A stretch of DNA of 32,662 bases. It comes from Bacteroidota bacterium (GTDB lineage: Bacteria; Bacteroidota; Bacteroidia; Chitinophagales; Saprospiraceae). The DNA lies in NCBI GenBank assembly GCA_963169325.1, contig CAUJEY010000271.1, positions 1 through 32,662 on the forward strand. The letters are read 5' to 3'. Below the pieces are notes generated by a model, which saw only the letters and a list, made by a program, of their open reading frames with translations, did not search any database and was not told the DNA's origin. The translations under genes and the position numbers were made by a program. This document shows positions 9,101 to 16,032 of this stretch, piece after piece; the stretch's first letter is position 1; every line of letters begins with the position of its first letter.

Positions 9101-10870
9101 TCAGAAATCTATCTTACACCAAGGAAGCAGTTGCAGGATTTTTTCCTGTTCGGGTATTGGAATAGGATTACGCATTAATTCCATCCAATTCAGGTTTTTC
9201 AATTGCCCGATTTCGGGCGGCAAAATGCGTAATTTGTTATCATGCAAACCCAAATATTCCAAGTTTACTAACTGGCCGATTTCTGGTGGCAACGTACGCA
9301 AATTAGTATTTTGTAAATTTAAGTATTGCAAATTATTTAGCTTCGTAATTCCAATGGGCAGACTGTCAATTCTATTCCCGACCAAATTCAATCCCCCCAG
9401 TTTTTTTAGCTGTTCAATTTCTTTAGGCAAACGCTTCAAATTGGTACCATACAAACCCAGGTTTGTCAAATTTACCAACTGCCCAATTTCTGGAGGTAAA
9501 CTAACCAAACTTCGGTTTGAACTCAAATCCAATACTCTCAAATGTATCAACTGCCCTATCTCAGCAGGAACCGTATCTAAAGCGTTTAGGACTGCATTAA
9601 AAAATGTCAAATTTTTCAACTGCCCGATTTCATGTGGAAGATAGCGCAGTTTATTAACGCCTAAATTCAAGTATTTCAGATATTTTAACTGCCAAATTTC
9701 TGGTGGCAATTCCCAAATCTGGTTGTTACCCAAATCCAATTGGGTCAAATTTTTCAACTGCCTGATTTGAGGAGGCAAACTTCCTAAATTGATGTTTCGC
9801 AAATTCAATTCCGTCAAATTTTCCAATTCACCAATTTGAGGAGATAAACTCCTTAATGGGTTGCCCGCTAAATTCAAAGTCCTTAATTTTTTTAGACCCC
9901 AGATTTCAGCGGGCAAACTGGTCAATTTTGTACCCCATCCTAAGGATGTCAAATTACTTAATTCTCTAATTTCAGCAGGTAAATGATCCAATTGGTTACC
10001 ACTCAAGTCCAACCGTGTCAAACTTTTCAATCCAAAAACCTCTGAGGGTATGCTTTCTATCTCGTTATTACTTAAGACTAGATAAGCCAAATTTTTCAAC
10101 TGTTGAATTTCAAGGGGCAATTCCCTAATCTTGTTGTTGCCCAATCCTAAGTATGTCAAATTACCCAACTTCCCAATTTCAGGGGACAGGCTGACCAATA
10201 GGTTGTCAGTAAGAATTATAATCTTCAGAGAGGTATGATTGAATACTTCGTCGGGGATTGTCTCTAATCCCTTTCCTGTTAAATCCAATGCAGTTACTTC
10301 TGCACTTAATTCTTTGATATCTGATGCAAGGCGGTAGGCATTGCAAAATGTGTCGAGCAGAAAATCTCCATTTTTGTTTGATACTTTTGCAAATCCCACT
10401 TCATCAAACTGCGCGGCTTTTTCCCATTCCTTTAATTTGATAACCGGATCACCATTTTTATCAATAAAATAGAAACTGTGTGCCCCAATAATGTTATATC
10501 CATTCGCCAATGCAAATCTGTCTGCATAAAAGTAATATGCATCGGTAAGCTTTGTGGCAATTTGCAACAGGCTATCAGCTCGGTACTTTTCTTTTTTCGT
10601 TTCCGCAAGGGCTTCTTCTGCATCATTTTTCAGTTCGTTTATTTTTTTAAAAACAACAAGCACGAGGCTATCCGCTTCAGTCGTCACCCCCGGCTTGCAA
10701 GTTTTCCATGCCTGGTATTTATTTATGGCCAACTCATAATTACCACTTGCAAAGACAGCATCTGCTTTTTGCCGGATGCACTCACAATCTTTGGGCGGGC
10801 AAGATGAAGTTTGCGCACAAAAATGGTTTACCCAAAAGAGAAGGGTCAAAAAAGAGAAGAGGGTTTTCAT
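9101..10870 (-). CDS. secreted leucine-rich-repeat protein with WG-like segment, partner of the STAND NTPase
   Basis: 589 residues. Signal peptide (MKTLFSFLTLLFWVNHFCAQ); a Cys-rich, TPR-like start (CECIRQKADAVFASGNYELAINKYQAW); a helical linker (EEALAETKKEKYRADSLLQIA) leading into AYYFYADRFALA; a WG-repeat-like stretch at about 130-175 (Y-F-IDKNGDPVI...QFDEVGFAKV); then about 16 leucine-rich repeats from residue 192 to the end with consensus L--LPPEIGQLKNL--L-L--N. The final PIPIPEQEKILQLLPWCKIDF is a normal LRR cap. LRR proteins of this type bind proteins or other ligands. Its ATG overlaps the TGA of the nSTAND1 gene by four bases (ATGA), so translation is coupled. The LRR DNA is visibly more AT-rich than the NTPase gene. 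The exported location is inferred from the signal peptide. Confidence 0.9.
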   Translation of the reverse strand: MKTLFSFLTLLFWVNHFCAQTSSCPPKDCECIRQKADAVFASGNYELAINKYQAWKTCKPGVTTEADSLVLVVFKKINELKNDAEEALAETKKEKYRADSLLQIATKLTDAYYFYADRFALANGYNIIGAHSFYFIDKNGDPVIKLKEWEKAAQFDEVGFAKVSNKNGDFLLDTFCNAYRLASDIKELSAEVTALDLTGKGLETIPDEVFNHTSLKIIILTDNLLVSLSPEIGKLGNLTYLGLGNNKIRELPLEIQQLKNLAYLVLSNNEIESIPSEVFGLKSLTRLDLSGNQLDHLPAEIRELSNLTSLGWGTKLTSLPAEIWGLKKLRTLNLAGNPLRSLSPQIGELENLTELNLRNINLGSLPPQIRQLKNLTQLDLGNNQIWELPPEIWQLKYLKYLNLGVNKLRYLPHEIGQLKNLTFFNAVLNALDTVPAEIGQLIHLRVLDLSSNRSLVSLPPEIGQLVNLTNLGLYGTNLKRLPKEIEQLKKLGGLNLVGNRIDSLPIGITKLNNLQYLNLQNTNLRTLPPEIGQLVNLEYLGLHDNKLRILPPEIGQLKNLNWMELMRNPIPIPEQEKILQLLPWCKIDF

Positions 10871-12828
10871 TGCTTTTCGTTTTTAAGCAGTTTCCGAATT
10901 TTCGTTTTTTGCTCTAAAGCTTTTGGGTTTCTTGCATCATATCGAAGGACTTCCTCTAACCGGTCGAGCGCATTGCGGTATTCTTCTGCCCGAATGAATA
11001 CTTCTGTTTCTTGCAGCATACGCTCGATTTCAAGCGCCTGACGTGCTTTCTCAGTACGTTTCAGATCACGCAGGTTATTAAGGGCTTTTGTCTCAGAATC
11101 TCTTGCTTTGTCTTTTTCAATTCGGGCCAAGCTGTCACTGCGCGAGGCTTCTGCTGCTTTTGCTATCGCATCTTGTTTCGCCGCTTTCGCCAAAGAATTA
11201 CTTTTTAGCGCATCCTCTCGCTCGGTTACCGCATTTTGCTTTTCCCTTTGAGCCTCCCGCCGTAGCCCCCAAGCAACAACCCCCAACCCAATCGCTATTA
11301 CCGCCACGATCACGGCCGCCCACGTCCTGCGCCGCGCCTTTTGCTGTCCCCGGACGGCTTCGTTTTTAAGCCGTTCAGCCTCTTCAGCCCGGCGTTTTTC
11401 GAGTTCCGCCTGCCGCCGCGCCGCCTCCAGCGCCTCCGCCTTCCGCTTCTCCTCGGCTTCCTTCTCCGCCTGCACATGCGCCCGGCTCCGGTCAATCCAT
11501 TCCTGCTCCTCCGCCCCGGGCCTGAACTTGCCCAAATACGGCTCCATAAACAACAGTTGTTTCTCCGTAAAAAACTCCCGCGCCTCGGCCTTGAGCACGG
11601 TCTGGCTCTTGATCAGCCGTTGCACTTCGAGGAGGGCGATTTCTTCGTCGCTGCGTTTGGCATGCACCTGTCTGGCCAGCGCATCGTGGGCAATTTCGTA
11701 GAGTTGTTTGTTTTCAGTGTAGCGCAGGATGCGGCTGCTGACGAAGGCCTGCAGGGCGTTGCGGATCAGGGCCGGGGCTATGGCGGGCACCCGGTTGCAC
11801 AGGTCTTGCTCGGAGAGGGGTTCTTTGGTGCCTTCCAGCGTAACAAAGGGGGAGAGCAGCTGCCAGAGCAGTTCGGTTTTTTGGCTCAGTTTACGGGCGG
11901 TCAGCAGTACCTGTTCGTCCAGGAAGTCGCGCAGCACATCGCCGATATCGCCTATTTTTTCCAGGGTTGCCCGGGTGAATATGGCATCGGCCTGCCGAGT
12001 TTCGTCACCGGTGGTTTGCAGGTACAGTTTGTCCAGGAACACCTGCAGGTAGGGCAGCTGGATGCTCAGGGTTTTTTCGTTGCCGCGTATTTTTTCAAAA
12101 ATGCCTTCGGCGATAGCGTCTTCCTCGCCGTCCTGCAGGCGCACGTTGCTTTGCGGCAGCGCGCCCACGCCGTTGATCACGGTTCTTACCCTGTCGAGGT
12201 TCATCGGCTCCACGCGCAGTTTTTTGCGGAGCAGTTCGGGCACGGCGCGTTCGAAGTCGTACAGGTAGCCGAGGTATTCCTCGCGGATGGCAATAATGAC
12301 CTTCACGGGCTGTTCCACCTGCAGGATGTCGCGCACGGTCCGGATAAATTGTTCCTGCTCGGCTTTGTCGCCCAGGACATAGAGTTCTTCGAACTGGTCG
12401 AAGATGAGGTAAACGGGTTTGAAGTGTCGCAGGTAAATGGTCCTGAACTGCCGGGCGAGCGGGGAAAGCGTTGTAGCGGTTGTGGCGACGGCCGTGGCGC
12501 CGCTCAGGTCCTCGTCGAGCCAGTCGGGCGCGGCTTCGCCCGCGCTGCCGCCGCCGGCCTCCTGCAGGGCTTTTTCAAAGGAGGCGTTGAGGTTGCCGCC
12601 CCGGCGGATGAGGAGCGGCAGCCAGTCGTGGCTCTGGAATTTGCTCGCCAGGCCACACTGGATGAGGCTGGTTTTACCGGTGCCGGAGGCGCCGTACACC
12701 AGCAGCAGGTCGGTCTGGAACACCATCTCGTACAGGGCGTCGATCTCCTCGCTGCGCCCGAAAAAGATGTCGTTGTCCTCACGGGTGTAGGCGTCCAGGA
12801 ATTTGAATGGATAGCGCTTTTGCATCAT
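10867..12828 (-). CDS. nSTAND1-type NTPase with a transmembrane helix and C-terminal coiled coil/TPR
   Basis: 653 residues. Walker A is GASGTGKTS at 46-54; Walker B and the nSTAND1 signature are LIFDQFEEL at 141-149; a PFKFLDAYTREDNDIFFGR lead-in is typical of these ATPases. A winged-helix-like region follows to about 390 (ELLWQLLSPFV..., ILRYTENKQLYEIAHDALARQV). A charged coiled coil (about 440-500) leads to one membrane helix at about 502-522 (TWAAVIVAVIAIGLGVVAWGL), then Ala/Lys/Ser-rich coil and a TPR-like end (EYRNALDRLEEVL). STAND NTPases are signal-transducing switches that oligomerise on ligand sensing, as in NLR immune receptors. Its start overlaps the upstream adaptor stop (TGATG) and its stop overlaps the LRR start, so it is the core of the operon. 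Met1 or Met2 could initiate. Confidence 0.9.
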   Translation of the reverse strand: MMQKRYPFKFLDAYTREDNDIFFGRSEEIDALYEMVFQTDLLLVYGASGTGKTSLIQCGLASKFQSHDWLPLLIRRGGNLNASFEKALQEAGGGSAGEAAPDWLDEDLSGATAVATTATTLSPLARQFRTIYLRHFKPVYLIFDQFEELYVLGDKAEQEQFIRTVRDILQVEQPVKVIIAIREEYLGYLYDFERAVPELLRKKLRVEPMNLDRVRTVINGVGALPQSNVRLQDGEEDAIAEGIFEKIRGNEKTLSIQLPYLQVFLDKLYLQTTGDETRQADAIFTRATLEKIGDIGDVLRDFLDEQVLLTARKLSQKTELLWQLLSPFVTLEGTKEPLSEQDLCNRVPAIAPALIRNALQAFVSSRILRYTENKQLYEIAHDALARQVHAKRSDEEIALLEVQRLIKSQTVLKAEAREFFTEKQLLFMEPYLGKFRPGAEEQEWIDRSRAHVQAEKEAEEKRKAEALEAARRQAELEKRRAEEAERLKNEAVRGQQKARRRTWAAVIVAVIAIGLGVVAWGLRREAQREKQNAVTEREDALKSNSLAKAAKQDAIAKAAEASRSDSLARIEKDKARDSETKALNNLRDLKRTEKARQALEIERMLQETEVFIRAEEYRNALDRLEEVLRYDARNPKALEQKTKIRKLLKNEKQ

Positions 12829-14198
12829 CAGAGGTCGTCAAAATTAGGTTCGTCGCCCAGCAGGCAGCGCCGGGCTTCCCGGAACTGGTCCACCACGCTG
12901 TCGAGGTTGAGTATTTTTTGATTGTCTTTGCTCATCATCAGTTCGTTGAAGTCGGCGTCGGGTTTCAGGAGCCCTTTCCGGTTGATGTCGATCGTACTGT
13001 TGTCTTCCAGAAACAGGTATTCGATACTGCCGTCGCTGAACTCCTTGCAGCTGTAAAAACAGACCTTCGAACCTTGCTCCAGCGTGAGGGCGTTGTAATC
13101 GATCACGAACGGGAACAGGTTGATATGTTCGGCGTAATTGTCGCCCCGGTACAGCAGGACGGCGTCGGTGTCGACGGTTTGGGGCGTATAATTGACTTTT
13201 TCAGCATCCACGTTGGCTTTGCTGTCGATGCCGAGCGCAGCGTAGTGGTGCAAATAGCGCGCGTCGGCATTGCGAATGTGCCGGTAACCGATGTGCTTGA
13301 TGGAAGCCATCCGGTAATTGACCAGGAAGTGGAAATACCCAAAAAAAGCCGCGAGTTGGGTCTCCGCCCCGAAGCAATCGAGCAGGTCGTATTGCGACTT
13401 GTCCAGTTTTTCGTTGAGGGCTTGCAGCGCCTGACAGACCTGGTGGAATGCACTGCCCTCCACCAGATTTGGCGAAAATCCCTCCAACTCCGGCATGGGG
13501 AAGGCCAGTGCATTTGCTTTGTCGGAAAAAATCTCCAACAGCACTTGCAGCAGCCTGAATTGTTCCTCGACGGAGGGCTCTAAGGTGTCGTCGAAACGAC
13601 GGGCCAATACGGTCTGCTGTGCTTCGGAAAACGCGCGGGCTTGTTGGTTTTGAGCATCCCACAGTTTGGACAGCAGGGTAAAGCACACTAAATCGAGGCT
13701 CCATTTGGCGATCTGGATGCATTTTTCGATGTACTTGCGCTGTTTGGCCTCCGAAAAATCTTCCTTCCCAATGGCCATCAGTTTGCTTATCTGTATGCCG
13801 ATGACGCCCACGAAACTGTACGCGATGATCTCTTTAGCTTTATCGCTGATGTGCAGCTGATTTTCCCAACCGGGGATAGCGGCCACTCTTTCCAAAAACC
13901 GCTGTGCCGGCAGGCTGCAGGGTTGTATCGCTTCAATGAGTTGTTTGGTCAGTAACTCATTGAAGGCTTTTTTGCCCGTGACGAAGCCGAAATTCGCTTC
14001 ATCGATATGCTCGATGTTGTAAATCTTGTCGGCATACTGCACGTTTTGCACCTTCAGGGTTTGGAGCAGACCCTTGAGTTCGGCGAGTTGATGGTGTATT
14101 TCCCGCACTTCACCGTCGACGTTCAGCGTGAGGGTGCTTTCGCTGACGCCCTGGATGACGACGTTGTGGTTGGCGGCGAGGATGGTTTCGTTCGGCAT
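12828..14198 (-). CDS. uncharacterised STAND-associated adaptor with N-terminal YNIExID motif
   Basis: 456 residues, no signal peptide or clear membrane helix. The first 50 residues (NHNVVIQGVSESTLTLNVDGEVREI then HHQLAELKGLLQTL) resemble short beta-plus-helix modules I recall upstream of conflict-type STAND or caspase proteins in Bacteroidota. Residues 55-70 read YADKIYNIEHIDEANF, nearly the same as the C-terminal motif of the preceding EAD11-like protein. The middle is mostly helical (AKEIIAYSFVGVIGIQISKLM...), and the C-terminal 150 residues look alpha/beta (DAVLLYRGDNYAEHINLFPFVIDYNALTLEQGSKVCFYSC). I do not recognise the domain; no catalytic motif stands out. It starts two bases after the EAD11-like gene stop and overlaps the NTPase start, so it probably works in the same complex. 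Confidence 0.85.
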   Translation of the reverse strand: MPNETILAANHNVVIQGVSESTLTLNVDGEVREIHHQLAELKGLLQTLKVQNVQYADKIYNIEHIDEANFGFVTGKKAFNELLTKQLIEAIQPCSLPAQRFLERVAAIPGWENQLHISDKAKEIIAYSFVGVIGIQISKLMAIGKEDFSEAKQRKYIEKCIQIAKWSLDLVCFTLLSKLWDAQNQQARAFSEAQQTVLARRFDDTLEPSVEEQFRLLQVLLEIFSDKANALAFPMPELEGFSPNLVEGSAFHQVCQALQALNEKLDKSQYDLLDCFGAETQLAAFFGYFHFLVNYRMASIKHIGYRHIRNADARYLHHYAALGIDSKANVDAEKVNYTPQTVDTDAVLLYRGDNYAEHINLFPFVIDYNALTLEQGSKVCFYSCKEFSDGSIEYLFLEDNSTIDINRKGLLKPDADFNELMMSKDNQKILNLDSVVDQFREARRCLLGDEPNFDDL

Positions 14199-14200
14199 GG

Positions 14201-14575
14201 TCAGGAAAAGTCGGCGTTGTCTATTTTTTCGATGTTGTAGATTTTTTCGGCGTTTTGGATGACGGTCGTTCCGGCAGCAAACCGTTCCACTTCCTCCCGC
14301 AGCCCGGGCCGTACCTTTTCCTGCGCTTCCACTTCGCCGAGCAATTCGAGTATGCCCGCCCGGATCTGATTTTTGGTCAGACTGGCCTGATCGGGATCGA
14401 TCAGCCCGAGGCGCAGCTGCCGGCTGATGTCGCTCAGCCGGCCGGATTGGAGGAGGGCTTCATTGAGTTTCGGGCTGTTTTGCAGCAGCTCCTGCAGGAG
14501 CTGGAGGGCTTCGTTCAATTCATCAGTTGCGATGAGTTGCCGGAGGTGGGTGTGAAAGGATTGTTCGGTACGCAT
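14201..14575 (-). CDS. EAD11-like effector-associated adaptor with C-terminal YNIExID motif
   Basis: 124 residues. The first 85 form a helical domain (HLRQLIATDELNEALQLLQELL...RQLRLGLIDPDQASLTKNQIRAGILELLGEV) matching the pattern of effector-associated domain 11 (EAD11), a death-fold-like adaptor used to join STAND switches to effectors. After a short linker comes TTVIQ and the motif NAEKIYNIEKIDNADF (108-123) at the extreme C terminus. That motif reappears in the next gene. First gene of the operon; the next ATG is two bases after its stop. The ATG at 14575 lies directly downstream of a TAAATTTG promoter box, so the message may have almost no leader. The EAD11 call is by pattern memory. Confidence 0.85.
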   Translation of the reverse strand: MRTEQSFHTHLRQLIATDELNEALQLLQELLQNSPKLNEALLQSGRLSDISRQLRLGLIDPDQASLTKNQIRAGILELLGEVEAQEKVRPGLREEVERFAAGTTVIQNAEKIYNIEKIDNADFS

Positions 14576-14582
14576 ATCACAC

Positions 14583-14617
14583 CAAATTTATAGGAAATTT
14601 TTTTCAGATTCTGCAAA
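14583..14617 (-). promoter_or_regulatory. candidate Bacteroidota promoter of the EAD/STAND operon
   Basis: On the minus strand TTTG (14614-14617) and TAAATTTG (14583-14590) are separated by 23 bases, close to the Bacteroidota -33/-7 consensus (TTTG, about 19-23 bases, TAnnTTTG). Only seven bases separate the -7 box from the ATG at 14575, so transcription would start almost at the start codon. Confidence 0.4.
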
Positions 14618-14776
14618 AGAAACAATCGGATTTACGGCTTTGTATAACAATCATTAGACCCGGTGATGTTATGCAGGATTATTGTTGACGATAGTCAGTG
14701 TCGGGCCTGTTCCAGCGCACAACCGGGTGTTTTTTCACCACATAGCCTATCTTCACTCCCCAAAACACAGCCCGCC

Positions 14777-15895
14777 ATGCGCCTCCTTTTCCTCATCCTG
14801 CTCCTCTCCTCCACCCTGCTACCCGCCCAGGGTGGCTTCCCCTGGCAAAATCCGCTCCGGATCGCCTACTCCGCCGATGGGGTACAGTTCGGCCCGCCGG
14901 CGATATTCCAGGATTCTTCGGGCGTACCCTCCGCCATTCTTTGGAAAGGAGATACGCTGGTATGTGTATTCCAGTGGTTTCGCGTGCCGTCGGGCAGCCC
15001 CACGTGGGATCGCGTGGCGGTGAAGTTTTCCTACGACCGGGGGCTCACCTGGACAACACCCGTGCCCATCGTCATCGATGGACTTCCGGCCAACTACCAG
15101 CGGCCCTTCGATCCCACGCTGGCCCGCCTGCCCGACGGGCGCCTGCGTATCTACTTTTCCTCCAGTGCGGGCATGCCGCCCATGGGCCTCGACGCCTCAG
15201 TCAATACGTATTCGGCCGCGGGTTCGGATGGCATCCATTACCAATTCGAGCCCGGCGCCCGGGTCGATCATCCGACCACCCGCGTAATCGACCCCGCGGT
15301 AATCTATTTCAACAACGGCTGGCATTATGCCGCACCCATCGGTGCGCCACAGGATGGCGCGTACCACTACGTGTCACCCGACGGACTCAACTTCAGTCCC
15401 GTGCCCAATATCAACGCCGACCAAACCCACAACTGGACCGGCAACTACGTACTCGCCGACGCCCAGACGCTGCGTTTTTACGGCAGCGGCCCGGGCAATA
15501 TCTGGTTCAACACCTCACCCAACGGCGGCGTCTGGACCGGCTACACGCCCACCAACCTGAAGGGCGGCGACCCCAGCGCCGTGCGCCTGCCCGACGGTTA
15601 CCTGATCGTGTACGTGGGGCAACCCTATGCCACGCCGGTGCGGGAGCCCTTGCCGGCGGAGGTGGCGTTCGACGTATTCCCCAACCCTGCCGGGTCCACC
15701 CTGTATGTCCGAAGCCGGGATAGTGGGACGCCGGAGGGAAGTTATCACCTGTATACTGCGACGGGAAGCCTGGTACAAAGCGGCGTTTTAGCGCCGGAGA
15801 CGGTTATTGAACTGGGCGCGATACCGGGCCGGATGTTGTTGCTGCAGATTGTGTGCGGAGGAAGGGTGTATTTGGGGAAGGTGCGGAAGGATTGA
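14777..15895 (+). CDS. secreted sialidase-like beta-propeller protein with T9SS type A sorting domain
   Basis: 372 residues from the ATG at 14777, which begins a good signal peptide (MRLLFLILLLSSTLLPAQGG); the longer in-frame start at 14663 has no export signal at its start and is rejected. The body (about 25-290) has the repeating WT-PV / LPDGRLRIYF / S-DG--Y-FEPG / DP-VIYF-NGWHYA pattern of BNR/glycosidase beta-propellers (sialidase or GH43-like), but no catalytic set can be assigned with confidence. The last 75 residues form a T9SS type A C-terminal domain: FDVFPNPAGSTLYV, YHLYTATGSLVQSG, then a final V-LGKVRKD. The product is thus likely moved across the outer membrane by T9SS and released or anchored. 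It is transcribed divergently from the EAD/STAND operon. Confidence 0.87.
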   Translation: MRLLFLILLLSSTLLPAQGGFPWQNPLRIAYSADGVQFGPPAIFQDSSGVPSAILWKGDTLVCVFQWFRVPSGSPTWDRVAVKFSYDRGLTWTTPVPIVIDGLPANYQRPFDPTLARLPDGRLRIYFSSSAGMPPMGLDASVNTYSAAGSDGIHYQFEPGARVDHPTTRVIDPAVIYFNNGWHYAAPIGAPQDGAYHYVSPDGLNFSPVPNINADQTHNWTGNYVLADAQTLRFYGSGPGNIWFNTSPNGGVWTGYTPTNLKGGDPSAVRLPDGYLIVYVGQPYATPVREPLPAEVAFDVFPNPAGSTLYVRSRDSGTPEGSYHLYTATGSLVQSGVLAPETVIELGAIPGRMLLLQIVCGGRVYLGKVRKD

Positions 15896-16032
15896 ACGTA
15901 TTATAAGTCGCGTAAAAAAGATTCTCAAAAAAACATTCCCGCAATTCCAAGAAAGCGCCTCATTTTTAAGCCGCTAAACACGCAAGCGTCCACCAAAATA
16001 TTTGAAAACATTCCTTCAATTGCATTAAATCC

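Noticed and set aside
11341-12921. Long plus-strand open frame of 526 codons opposite the STAND NTPase
   Set aside because: It is the complement of a gene with clear Walker motifs; its composition is low-complexity and no domain is visible. Similar long antisense frames at 26421-27896 and 24542-25567 were rejected for the same reason.
14663-14776. Upstream extension of the T9SS protein gene
   Set aside because: The added 38 residues have no export signal and precede a perfect signal peptide at 14777.
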